Assembly: GCA_017434045.1 (NCBI GenBank)
Contig: JAFRGA010000086.1
Location: forward strand, 1 to 59,112
Direction: 5' to 3'
DNA from: Eggerthellaceae bacterium
Lineage (GTDB): Bacteria; Actinomycetota; Coriobacteriia; Coriobacteriales; Eggerthellaceae
Length of the DNA: 59,112 bases
Part shown: positions 7,775-15,399 of the stretch, piece after piece
Numbering within the stretch: the stretch's first letter is position 1
Layout: the number at the start of each line of letters is the position of its first letter
The notes under the pieces: model-generated
Seen by the model: the letters and a program-made list of their open reading frames with translations, nothing else
What the model was told of the DNA's origin: nothing
The model's database searches: none
Program-made: the position numbers and the translations under genes

Positions 7775-8032
7775 ATGAATTCCGACAGCGAAGCTTCCAT
7801 CCAAGAAACACACATCTTCAACACGAATATATCCGCCGAACAGCATAGGCAACTTCTCTACGAGCTGGGTTGTGGGAGAAAGATTTCAGCTATAAAGCTC
7901 GTCGGTCAGATGTCAGGATTAGGATTGAGTGATTCAAAAGACTACGTAGAAGACGAACTGGCCACCGAGCTCGAATCCCTAACCCCGGAACAGCTCGACT
8001 CGTTGGGCTTGGCGACATGTAGTCCGACATGA
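7775..8032 (+). CDS. Small protein resembling the C-terminal domain of ribosomal protein L7/L12
   Basis: This 85-residue protein starts at an ATG preceded by GGAGG at good spacing. The segment GRKISAIKLVGQMSGLGLSDSKDYVED matches the L7/L12 C-terminal-domain pattern (K-x-x-x-I-K...GLGL-x-x-A/S-K-x-x-V-E), the surface that contacts elongation factors. It lacks the L7/L12 N-terminal dimerisation domain and hinge, and it is not near ribosomal genes, so it is not rplL. Similar stand-alone domains occur in bacteria without known function. It sits alone between two tRNA genes with its own terminator. Confidence 0.7.
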   Translation: MNSDSEASIQETHIFNTNISAEQHRQLLYELGCGRKISAIKLVGQMSGLGLSDSKDYVEDELATELESLTPEQLDSLGLATCSPT

Positions 8033-8034
8033 AA

Positions 8035-8060
8035 AAAGAGAACCCAGAAGGGTTCTCTTT
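8035..8060. terminator. Terminator after the L7/L12-like gene
   Basis: GAGAACCC and GGGTTCTC form an 8-bp stem with an AGAA tetraloop, flanked by A-runs upstream and TTT downstream. It works in both directions, ending the 7775 gene rightward and tRNA-Leu leftward. Confidence 0.8.
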
Positions 8061-8069
8061 CACTATTTC

Positions 8070-8160
8070 TGGTGTCGGAGGCGGGACTTGAACCCGCATG
8101 CCCTTGGTTATAGGCACTAGCACCTCAAGCTAGCGCGTCTGCCAATTCCGCCACTCCGAC
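8070..8160 (-). tRNA. tRNA-Leu (anticodon GAG)
   Basis: The minus strand reads a class II tRNA: acceptor GTCGGAG with CTCCGAC, anticodon loop TTGAGGT (GAG) on a CTAGC/GCTAG stem, a long variable arm (TGCCTATAACCAAGGGCA), T-arm GCGGG TTCAAGT CCCGC and encoded ACCA. Confidence 0.95.
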
Positions 8161-8224
8161 GATTTGTTGCGCGTGCAACGTCCGTTATTCTAACCGAACA
8201 TCTTCCGCTTGTGAAGGGCTTTTT

Positions 8225-8476
8225 TTAATACTGGATGGTCCCCTGAGGATACACAAACATAAGCGCCACAATTACGATAAAGAACACGATGGCAAGCACG
8301 ATGGTGATTCGGTCGAGGTTCTTCTCGACGATGCTCGTTCCCTGGTTGGCATACATCGAACTTGCAATCATGTCGGAAACGCCCGTTCCTTTTCCGGAAT
8401 GGAGAAGGATGAAGATAATCAAGCCCGTGCCCGAGATGAGCAAGAGCAGCAACAGTATAACTAGCAGCGGATTCAC
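8225..8476 (-). CDS. secG: Preprotein translocase subunit SecG
   Basis: This 83-residue protein has two hydrophobic helices (about 4-25 and 57-77) joined by a Gly/Ser-containing loop with HSGKGTGVSDM, the SecG signature. SecG associates with SecYE in the membrane and promotes SecA-driven export. In many Gram-positives it follows tpiA, and here it lies beyond tpiA on the same strand with two tRNAs and an HAD gene between them. Confidence 0.92.
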   Translation of the reverse strand: MNPLLVILLLLLLISGTGLIIFILLHSGKGTGVSDMIASSMYANQGTSIVEKNLDRITIVLAIVFFIVIVALMFVYPQGTIQY

Positions 8477-8700
8477 AGTTTCACTCCACTTTCCGGTCGG
8501 TTAGTTCGCAAGCTCAGGATTATACTCTAGCGTTGTTGCTGAGAAAACCCTGCCGCATATTCCACACAACCACCAAGGTATAAACGCAGTTAAACTGTCC
8601 TGCGCTTATGCCTTGCAGATAGTTTGTACTCAAATGCCTCCCAACAGGTAAACTTAAAGTCTCACACAATGCTTGTTAAACAGAGACCGAAAGGGCGTTC

Positions 8701-9393
8701 ATGGTACAGGTGGTGTTCTTCGATGTAGGGCAAACGCTCATTCACGACGACCCTCCTGTTCCCGAGGTCTTCACACGCGTGGCACGACGTCGCGGACACA
8801 ACATAACGGTCCGAGACGTCGAGCCGTGCATGGCTGACGTGATGGCCTACTACCAATCCGAGTATATGCGCGACGGCGATTTCTGGTGCGTTCATGAACG
8901 GGCGGTTCAGATTTGGCTCGACATGTACACGATGATGGCCGATTTTTGCGACATCCATGAAGATGTACCGGGTCTTGCCCAAGAGGTGTACGACGAATAT
9001 CTCCTTCCCCAAAACTGGTCAACGTATCCTGACGTCAACGCATGTCTTCACGGCCTCAAGCGGCGCGGCTTCAGGCTTGGCGTAGTTTCGAATTGGGACG
9101 CTTCTCTAGAGTCGCTGTTCAGGAAGATCGGCTTGCTCCCCTACTTCGACGACATCGTCGCCTCGGCGGCTGTCGGGTGCCGTAAACCAACTGCGGCAAT
9201 TTTCGAGATCGCGCTCGAACGGATGGACGTCAAGGCGAGTGAAGCCGTCCATGTGGGAGACTTGCCCGAAGCCGACGGCGAAGGCGCTGCTAGTGTAGGT
9301 ATTCGCCCCATCATCATCGATCGACTTGGACGGTTCAAGGACACGCGGTTCGAAACGATCCCCTCTCTCACCGATCTCGTGAGCATGCTCTGA
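8701..9393 (+). CDS. HAD-superfamily hydrolase (subfamily IA)
   Basis: The 230-residue product starts MVQVVFFDVGQTL. Motif I has the nucleophile Asp but Gly two positions later, as in some HAD-IA members. Motif II is VVSNWD, motif III is the Lys in CRKPTAAIFE, and motif IV is HVGDLPEADGEGA. The cap domain lies at about 15-100. The family dephosphorylates small metabolites; the substrate is not predictable here. AAAGGG precedes the ATG by 6 nt. It is transcribed opposite to secG and tpiA and interrupts the usual tpiA-secG adjacency. Confidence 0.85.
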   Translation: MVQVVFFDVGQTLIHDDPPVPEVFTRVARRRGHNITVRDVEPCMADVMAYYQSEYMRDGDFWCVHERAVQIWLDMYTMMADFCDIHEDVPGLAQEVYDEYLLPQNWSTYPDVNACLHGLKRRGFRLGVVSNWDASLESLFRKIGLLPYFDDIVASAAVGCRKPTAAIFEIALERMDVKASEAVHVGDLPEADGEGAASVGIRPIIIDRLGRFKDTRFETIPSLTDLVSML

Positions 9394-9516
9394 GGCCCCT
9401 GCCGCACGTATCCTAAGCGGCTGGTTCGCATGTTTCTTCCGCTTTGCGTGCATTGCCGCTAATTTGTCGCTTTTTTGCAGGAGCAGCATATTGACAGACA
9501 TTTCATAAAAAAGTTC

Positions 9517-9545
9517 TTGCACAGAGCATGAGGTCCGTGTAATAT
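9517..9545 (+). promoter_or_regulatory. Sigma-70-type promoter for the tRNA-Gly/tRNA-Cys pair
   Basis: TTGCAC (9517-9522), a 17-bp spacer and TAATAT (9540-9545) place a start a few bases ahead of the mature tRNA-Gly 5' end at 9559. Confidence 0.75.
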
Positions 9546-9558
9546 ATCTCCTTGCGAC

Positions 9559-9634
9559 GCGGACATGGCTCAGCTGGTAGAGCACCACCTTGCCAAGGTG
9601 GGGGTCGCGGGTTCGAACCCCGTTGTCCGCTCCA
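9559..9634 (+). tRNA. tRNA-Gly (anticodon GCC)
   Basis: Acceptor GCGGACA pairs with TGTCCGC, the anticodon loop TTGCCAA gives GCC on a CACC/GGTG stem, the T-arm is GCGGG TTCGAAC CCCGT-like, and the 3' end is encoded TCCA. Confidence 0.95.
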
Positions 9635-9643
9635 GGAAATTAG

Positions 9644-9672
9644 ATGGCCGGTCTCAAATGGCCGGCCATTTT
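9644..9672 (+). terminator. Hairpin with T-run between tRNA-Gly and tRNA-Cys
   Basis: ATGGCCGG and CCGGCCAT form an 8-bp stem followed by TTTT. It could end or attenuate the tRNA-Gly transcript before tRNA-Cys, which begins 8 nt later, or serve as a processing signal. Confidence 0.5.
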
Positions 9673-9679
9673 CGTAAAT

Positions 9680-9753
9680 GGCGACGTGGCCAAGTGGTAA
9701 GGCAGAGGCCTGCAAAGCCTTCACCCCCGGTTCGAATCCGGGCGTCGCCTCCA
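9680..9753 (+). tRNA. tRNA-Cys (anticodon GCA)
   Basis: Acceptor GGCGACG pairs with CGTCGCC, the anticodon loop CTGCAAA gives GCA on an AGGC/GCCT stem, the T-arm is CCCGG TTCGAAT CCGGG, and the 3' end is encoded TCCA. Confidence 0.95.
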
Positions 9754-9825
9754 ACTTCTCCTCTAGTTTTCAATTGTCCTGGGATTCTTGCCGAACTTTC
9801 CTCCAAGCCTGCAATGCTGCAGAAC

Positions 9826-9858
9826 GATGTGGAAAAGGGTCAGACCCTTTTCCACATC
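9826..9858. repeat. REP-like palindrome, copy A
   Basis: GATGTGGAAAAGGGT and its exact complement flank a CAG centre. The same palindrome is repeated at 10006 and 37153. It lies in the 323-bp gap between tRNA-Cys and tpiA, which otherwise holds no gene. Confidence 0.8.
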
Positions 9859-10005
9859 ATCACCTTCTTCTCGGGACCCGGCGATTCGAAAAATCGCCAT
9901 ACTGGAGGGGAGAACCTTGCTGCATAGCGAGAAGTAAACCCACCCGCAAGGTGAGTGGTCCCTTGCGCTGCGCTTCGCGTGACGTAAAGTTGATAGCCCT
10001 TGGGC

Positions 10006-10038
10006 AATGTGGAAAAGGGTCTGACCCTTTTCCACATT
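10006..10038. repeat. REP-like palindrome, copy B
   Basis: AATGTGGAAAAGGGT and its complement flank a CTG centre. It lies 147 bp after copy A and 38 bp past the tpiA stop codon, so it could also act as a 3' hairpin for the glycolytic transcript. Confidence 0.8.
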
Positions 10039-10076
10039 CTAACAATACAGAAACGGGCCCGCACAATCGCAAAACG

Positions 10077-10847
10077 CTACAGGCATGCCTTCACAAGGCT
10101 CAGGAACGAATCGGCCTTCAGCGCTGCACCGCCGATGAGGCCACCGTCGATGTCGGGCTGAGCCACGAGCTCTTCGACGTTGCCGGGGTTCATCGAGCCG
10201 CCGTAGAGCACGCGCATCTCGTCGGCCACGTCCGCCCCGTACATCTCGGCCAACGTGGCCCGGATGGCAGCGCAGACTTCCTGCGCCTGCTCGGGCGTGG
10301 CGGTACGGCCGGTGCCAATAGCCCAAATGGGCTCGTAAGCCACAACGCAGCCCTTCGCAAGGGATCCGTCGATGCCGGCGAAAGCGGCGCGTACCTGTGC
10401 GCATACGAAATCGAGCGTCGTTCCCTCATCACGCACGGCAAGCGACTCGCCCACGCAGATGATAGGCTTGATCTGACCGGCTATGAGAGCCTTCGCCTTC
10501 TTGTTGACGTCTTCGTTCGTCTCGCCGAAATAGCCACGGCGCTCGGAGTGGCCGATGATGCACCATCCGCACCCGATTTCCTTGAGCATCGGAACGGAAA
10601 CCTCGCCGGTGTACGCACCAGACTCCTCCCAGTGCACGTTCTGCGCACCGACGCCGATCTCTGCGCGGTCGAACTCGAAGACGGTTTTCACCGGCTTGAG
10701 GTCCACGAACGGCGGGCAGACGACGACGTCGCACGAATTCACCCAACGATCCTCGTAATTGTTGGAGATCTCCTGGGCAAGCACGACAGCCTCGCCAATC
10801 GTCTTGTTCATCTTCCAGTTTCCCGCCATGAGCTTCTTACGGGTCAT
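10077..10847 (-). CDS. tpiA: Triosephosphate isomerase
   Basis: Interconverts dihydroxyacetone phosphate and glyceraldehyde 3-phosphate. The product has 256 residues from the ATG at 10847, which GGAGG precedes; a longer frame to 10862 is less likely. Seen are the N-terminal AGNWKMN with the substrate lysine, the catalytic His in IIGHSERR, the catalytic Glu in VVAYEPIWAIGTG (the lid loop follows), and LYGGSMNPGNV for phosphate binding. It is last in the gap-pgk-tpiA series. Confidence 0.96.
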   Translation of the reverse strand: MTRKKLMAGNWKMNKTIGEAVVLAQEISNNYEDRWVNSCDVVVCPPFVDLKPVKTVFEFDRAEIGVGAQNVHWEESGAYTGEVSVPMLKEIGCGWCIIGHSERRGYFGETNEDVNKKAKALIAGQIKPIICVGESLAVRDEGTTLDFVCAQVRAAFAGIDGSLAKGCVVAYEPIWAIGTGRTATPEQAQEVCAAIRATLAEMYGADVADEMRVLYGGSMNPGNVEELVAQPDIDGGLIGGAALKADSFLSLVKACL

Positions 10848-10872
10848 ATCTACTGCCTCCAATTATTCGTTT

Positions 10873-10954
10873 CGGGACCCATGTGCCTGCGCAGCCGCAC
10901 TCCGCAGAAATCACGCTCGCAGTTCCAGGCCGCACGGGTCCCGCATTTTCCTAT
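10873..10954. repeat. Stem-loop in the pgk-tpiA gap
   Basis: CGGGACCC near 10874 pairs with GGGTCCCG near 10947, and the inner GTGC and GCAC add partial pairing, leaving a large loop. It could be a processing hairpin between pgk and tpiA messages; there is no T-run. Confidence 0.35.
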
Positions 10955-11002
10955 GTCTAAACGCTCCCTCGTGCCGAAAACGCTCGCTCTCGCTCAAATG
11001 CC

Positions 11003-12187
11003 TTACGCAAGGGCCGTGACGCCCGGAAGCTCCTTGCCCTCGACGAGCTCCATCGAGGCACCGCCGCCCGTGGAGATGAACGTCATCTGGTCGGCAAGCT
11101 TGAACTTGTTCACGGCTGCAACGCTGTCGCCGCCGCCGATGATGGTGTCAGCATCCTTGGCAGCCGCCACGGCCTCGGCAACGCCCTTCGTACCAGCTGC
11201 GAACGCGTCCATCTCGAAGACGCCCATCGGGCCGTTCCAGAAGACGGTCTTGGCCTCTGCGATGGCCTGGCCATACGCCTCGACGGTTTTCGGTCCGATG
11301 TCAAGCCCCATCATGTCGGCCGGAATGGCATCGACATCGACGGTCTTGGTCGCGGCATCTTCGGCGAAGCGGTCCGCGCACACGACGTCGACGGGAAGCA
11401 TGAGCTTGACGCCCTTCTCCTCGGCCTTCTTCAACATCTCGCCGGCGCGCTCGACCCAATCTTCCTCCTTCAGGGAGGTGCCGACTTCCAAACCCTTCGC
11501 AAGCAGGAAGGTGAAGCACATGCCACCGCCGATGATGAGGGTGTCGCACTTGTCCATCAAGGCATCGATCACCTGAATCTTGTCGGAGACCTTGCTGCCG
11601 CCGAGGATGGCCACGAACGGGCGCTTCGGGTTGTCGAGCATGCTGGTGAGCGTGCCGACCTCGCGCTGCATCAGATAACCGGCATATGCGGGAAGCAGCT
11701 TGGCCACGCCTGCAGTGGAAGCATGGGCCCTGTGGGCGGTTCCAAACGCATCGTTGACGTACACCTCGCCGAGCTTGGCAAGCTCTTCGCAGAATTCAGG
11801 GTCGTTCTTCTTCTCGCGCTTGTCGAAACGCAGGTTCTCGACGATGAGCACTTCCCCGTCTTTCAAGGCTGCGGCCTTAGCTTGCGCGTCCTCGCCTGCA
11901 ATGTCAGATGCGAACGCGACGGGCTTGCCGAGGAGCTCGGCCAAACGCAGGGCTGCCGGACGTAGGGAGAATTCCTCTTCGAAACCGGTCCCCGAAGGAC
12001 GGCCGCGATGGCTCATGAGAATGACGCGTGCGTCTTGATCAACAAGTTTCTGGATAGTGGGGAGCGCAGCGCGAATACGCGTATCGTCGGTAACAACGCC
12101 ATCTTTAACGGGAACGTTGAAGTCCACGCGTACGAGCACCTTCTTGCCCTTAGCATCGAGCTGGTCGATTGTCTTGATGTCTGCCAT
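11003..12187 (-). CDS. pgk: Phosphoglycerate kinase
   Basis: Catalyses ATP formation from 1,3-bisphosphoglycerate. The 394-residue length is typical. The N-terminal substrate pattern is VLVRVDFNVPVKDG, followed by LMSHRGRPSG, ENLRF and NDAFGTAHRAHAS. The C-terminal nucleotide site has WNGPMGVFEMDAF and GGGDSVAAV, with the terminal STGGGASMELVEG. It lies between gap and tpiA. Confidence 0.97.
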   Translation of the reverse strand: MADIKTIDQLDAKGKKVLVRVDFNVPVKDGVVTDDTRIRAALPTIQKLVDQDARVILMSHRGRPSGTGFEEEFSLRPAALRLAELLGKPVAFASDIAGEDAQAKAAALKDGEVLIVENLRFDKREKKNDPEFCEELAKLGEVYVNDAFGTAHRAHASTAGVAKLLPAYAGYLMQREVGTLTSMLDNPKRPFVAILGGSKVSDKIQVIDALMDKCDTLIIGGGMCFTFLLAKGLEVGTSLKEEDWVERAGEMLKKAEEKGVKLMLPVDVVCADRFAEDAATKTVDVDAIPADMMGLDIGPKTVEAYGQAIAEAKTVFWNGPMGVFEMDAFAAGTKGVAEAVAAAKDADTIIGGGDSVAAVNKFKLADQMTFISTGGGASMELVEGKELPGVTALA

Positions 12188-12284
12188 CTAATCCTCCATT
12201 CCTTTGACGCATTTCCTTAAGGGAACGCTCTCAATAAACTCAAGGGCACAACCTCGGTGAAGCTCTACCCTAATTACCCCGGTA

Positions 12285-13286
12285 TCACAGCATTAGCTTC
12301 GCAAAATCCTTCACACGATTGGAATAACCCCATTCGTTGTCGTACCAAGCAATGCATTTGACGAAATTGCCGCTCCCCCCGAGCACCATGGTCAGCCCTG
12401 AATCGAAGACGGCCGAATGCGCGTTGCCGATGACGTCGATCGAGACGATCGGATCCTCGCAATACTCGATAATGCCCTTCATCGACCCTTCGGCGGCTTC
12501 TTTCATGGCGGCGTTGATCTCCTTGATCGTAACTTCCCGATCGAGCTCGACCGTGAAATCGATCATGGAGCCATCGGGCACGGGCACGCGCATGGCAAAG
12601 CCATCGAGCCTGCCATTGAGCTGCGGTAACACGACCATCACCGAACGGGCAGCGCTCGTGGTGGTGGGAATCATCGATTCGGAAGCCGCACGGGCGCGCC
12701 GCAGGTCCTTATGGGGAAGGTCCAAGATCCTCTGGTCGTTCGTGAACGCGTGCACGGAGTTCAAGTAGCCGCGCCTGATCCCGAAGTTGATGAGGAGCAC
12801 CTTCGCGATCGGCGCCACGCAGTTCGTCGTGCAGGAAGAGCACGACACGACATCGTCGTACTCTTTCCGGTAATCGACGTCGTTCACGCCCATGACGATC
12901 GTCTTGTCAACGTTCTTGCCCGGCGCGGAGATGAGCACCTTCTTCGCTCCGGCGAGGATATGCTCGCGAGCTTTCACGCCGTCGGTGAAGAAGCCCGTCG
13001 ACTCGATGACGACGTCGACCCCGAGCTCTCCCCAAGGAAGGTTGCCCGGCTCGCGCTCGGACAGCATCGTAAACGATTTCCCGTCGGCCGTGATGGTACT
13101 TGCATTGGTGGTGACGTTTTCAAAACCACGGCCATGTATGGAATCGTACTTCAGCAAATGGGCCATGGTGCGGATATCACCCAAATCGTTTACGGCAACG
13201 ACCTCGATATCCGGGTCCTTCGCCATTGCGCGGTACACCAATCGACCGATGCGACCGAACCCGTTGATGCCTACCCTCAAAGTCAT
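12285..13286 (-). CDS. gap: Glyceraldehyde-3-phosphate dehydrogenase
   Basis: Converts glyceraldehyde 3-phosphate to 1,3-bisphosphoglycerate with NAD. The product has 333 residues from MTLRVGINGFGRIGR; the ATG at 13286 has GGAAAGGG upstream, while an upstream extension reads unlike the family. The Rossmann GFGRIG, catalytic Cys in SCSSCTTNCVAP, SARSVMVVLPQLNG and C-terminal YDNEWGYSNRV are intact. The canonical SASCTTN is SCSSCTTN here and SMIPTTTSAARSV differs from the usual NIIPTTTGAAKAV, so it is a somewhat divergent member. First in the gap-pgk-tpiA group. Confidence 0.96.
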   Translation of the reverse strand: MTLRVGINGFGRIGRLVYRAMAKDPDIEVVAVNDLGDIRTMAHLLKYDSIHGRGFENVTTNASTITADGKSFTMLSEREPGNLPWGELGVDVVIESTGFFTDGVKAREHILAGAKKVLISAPGKNVDKTIVMGVNDVDYRKEYDDVVSCSSCTTNCVAPIAKVLLINFGIRRGYLNSVHAFTNDQRILDLPHKDLRRARAASESMIPTTTSAARSVMVVLPQLNGRLDGFAMRVPVPDGSMIDFTVELDREVTIKEINAAMKEAAEGSMKGIIEYCEDPIVSIDVIGNAHSAVFDSGLTMVLGGSGNFVKCIAWYDNEWGYSNRVKDFAKLML

Positions 13287-13359
13287 TAAGAGGCCCTTTC
13301 CGACAACTTTGTTAGAACTATGAACAATCGAACCGTTACATTGTACCTTATGCCCGCCG

Positions 13360-14289
13360 CTATGGCCGAAGCTCACGCGCCATCTGCTCGATTCGTCTTA
13401 TACGGTGGTAAACGGCTGATTTCGAAAGTGGCGGGTCAGCCCGCTCCCCGAGCTCTTTCAGCGTCGCATCGGGATATGCGACCCGCAGTCGCACGATCTC
13501 CTGCAAAGCGGGAGGAAGCTTCTCCACGCCATACGTCTCGATGACGGTGCGCATGGCGTAAATCTGATCGATTGAAGCCGTGACGGCCTTCTTCTGATTG
13601 GCCATCTCGGCGTTGGTCTGCCGGTTCACTTCGTTGCGCACGCTTTTCACCACGCGCGCGTTCTCGAGGATCAGGGCGCTCTGATGGGCTCCCGCAAACG
13701 CCAGGAACTCGAGTATGGCCTCCCCCGACTTTATGTACACGACGAACGATGAACGCCGCGGCATGACGCGCGCGCGTATGCCCTTGCTTTCCATGATGCG
13801 AACCAGGTCGTCGGCCATCTCGTGCGATTCGACCGTTATCTCGAAATGGAAATCGCCGCGTGGGTCCGAGACGAATCCGCTCCCAAGGAATGCGCCGCGT
13901 AGATAAGCCGACGCACAGCACTGTTTCGCGACGAGCGATTCTGCCACACCGAACTGAAGACCCGACACCCCGAGTATGCCCATATCGCGCAGAGCTTCCA
14001 CGAGCCCATCCTGAGCAGGGACGTTTATGAGGTAGTTGGGCGTCTTGTGCAGCACGCTGCGACGTGTGGTGAGTTCGGTCTTGAGGTTGTACGCCTCGTG
14101 TAGCAGCTTCCACGACAAACGGGCGACAGACGGGGCATCGGTCACGACCTCGAGCCGATATCGTTCCTGTCCGCTTATGAAAAGCGTTCCCTCTATCCGG
14201 ATCAGTGCAGCGAGCAAGGCCCGCTCGCAATGCGTGCAGGTAGGCTCGACGCGCGCAAGCTCCTCTTTGACGTCTGAGTTGAACGACAT
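13360..14289 (-). CDS. whiA: WhiA, DNA-binding regulator
   Basis: WhiA is conserved in Gram-positive bacteria; in Streptomyces it controls sporulation division genes and in Bacillus it affects chromosome segregation. The 309-residue protein begins MSFNSDVKEELARV, with the CTHCERALLAALIRIEG segment at the front of the LAGLIDADG-like N-terminal domain. It ends with a helix-turn-helix (LKELGERADPPLSKSAVYHRIRRIEQMA). It sits after yvcK and before gap, the conserved rapZ-yvcK-whiA order. This organism is not expected to sporulate, so the target genes are unknown. Confidence 0.95.
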   Translation of the reverse strand: MSFNSDVKEELARVEPTCTHCERALLAALIRIEGTLFISGQERYRLEVVTDAPSVARLSWKLLHEAYNLKTELTTRRSVLHKTPNYLINVPAQDGLVEALRDMGILGVSGLQFGVAESLVAKQCCASAYLRGAFLGSGFVSDPRGDFHFEITVESHEMADDLVRIMESKGIRARVMPRRSSFVVYIKSGEAILEFLAFAGAHQSALILENARVVKSVRNEVNRQTNAEMANQKKAVTASIDQIYAMRTVIETYGVEKLPPALQEIVRLRVAYPDATLKELGERADPPLSKSAVYHRIRRIEQMARELRP

Positions 14290-14301
14290 AGTCCCTATGT
14301 C

Positions 14302-15399
14302 CTAGCGAAGCCAGCGGGTTATCGTCGGAGTCGACGGCTTGATCGTGCTCGTCACCACGGAGAACGCATGACGCAACTTGGCCGGATCATGCCAGGTCGG
14401 GTGCAGGTCGTCGGCAAGATCGGCAAGTATCACGTGCGTGCCGTTCGCCTCGATGGCTGCTATGTCCTCATCGCTCACCTCGACGGGCCTGATCAGATTC
14501 TCGCCGCTCTCGGAATCGGACTCTTCAGCCGGTTCCTGCTCGGGCACGAAATCATGGACGAGCATGTAATCGACGAGCCCCTCCATCCGATGGTTCAAAA
14601 GCGCATGGTAATGGTCTATGGCACGCATGCCGCGCGTCTCCCCCTGCATGTCCGCAAGGGAGCAGACGAAGATTACAGGCGCATTAGACGCCGAAATGGC
14701 CTCCACGACACCGGGCACGAGCAGGTTCGGGATAATCGAGGTGAACAAGGAACCGGGACCCAATACGATGAGGTCGGCCGCCTTCAGCACCTCGAGCGCA
14801 GGTTCGTAGGCCATGAGCGTCTCGTCGGCATGGAGAGCCACCTTCTTGAGCGAAGTTCGTGAGTGATTGGCCACCGCTTGGCCTACGAGCATACGTCCGT
14901 CGGAAGTCTGCGCGATGAGCGTGACCCTGTCGAGCGTCGAGGGATACACGTGGCCGCGCGCGTTCAGGAGCTTCTCGCAAATCTCGATAGCCTCGGGGAA
15001 CCCCCCGCTCGTGACCTCGAGCGCCGAGAGCATAAGATTTCCCAACGTGTGGTTCTCCGCGAATCCGAAGCGCATCTTGAACGCCTGTGTAAGGGGATCG
15101 TCCGCGCATCCGGCCATGGCCGTTATGCACTTGCGGATGTCGCCCGGCGCCGTGGCACCCGCCTGATCGCGCAAGATGCCCGTCGACCCGCCATCGTCGG
15201 CCATGGCAACCACAGCGTCCGTTGCCACGCCCATCGAGAGGAGCGTGCGGATGGACACCGGAGCGCCGGTTCCGCCGCCCACGACGACCGCCTTCAGCTT
15301 CTTCTTGGGCTTTTCGGAAACGGGCATATCGGAAAGCGCCGCAAATGCCGAGGTGGCAGATGGATCGTGCCCGAACGCATCGGGCATCAGGCCGCTCAT
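14302..15399 (-). CDS. yvcK: YvcK-type gluconeogenesis factor (CofD-like fold)
   Basis: The 365-residue protein has the nucleotide-sugar-binding signature VVVGGGTGAPVSIRTLL, then VAMADDGGSTGILR, and LGNLMLSAL in the centre. YvcK/CuvA proteins bind UDP-sugars and link central metabolism to cell wall synthesis. The ATG overlaps the rapZ stop as ATGA, so the two are translationally coupled. About 35 residues precede the conserved core, and an acidic insert (EQEPAEESDSESGEN) lies near residue 290. Confidence 0.92.
   Translation of the reverse strand: MSGLMPDAFGHDPSATSAFAALSDMPVSEKPKKKLKAVVVGGGTGAPVSIRTLLSMGVATDAVVAMADDGGSTGILRDQAGATAPGDIRKCITAMAGCADDPLTQAFKMRFGFAENHTLGNLMLSALEVTSGGFPEAIEICEKLLNARGHVYPSTLDRVTLIAQTSDGRMLVGQAVANHSRTSLKKVALHADETLMAYEPALEVLKAADLIVLGPGSLFTSIIPNLLVPGVVEAISASNAPVIFVCSLADMQGETRGMRAIDHYHALLNHRMEGLVDYMLVHDFVPEQEPAEESDSESGENLIRPVEVSDEDIAAIEANGTHVILADLADDLHPTWHDPAKLRHAFSVVTSTIKPSTPTITRWLR

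Noticed and set aside
7492..7852. Minus-strand frames of 88-110 codons between tRNA-Val and the L7/L12-like gene
   Set aside because: They overlap the convincing plus-strand gene, lack ribosome binding sites and do not resemble proteins.
9826..10038. CRISPR array from the repeated palindromes
   Set aside because: Only two copies 147 bp apart, palindromic and also dispersed elsewhere; no regular spacers and no cas genes in the window.
9678..11576. 632-codon plus-strand frame across the tRNA-Cys, palindromes, tpiA and pgk
   Set aside because: It is antisense to two well-recognised genes, crosses a tRNA, and has no family resemblance. High-GC codon use makes such frames common.
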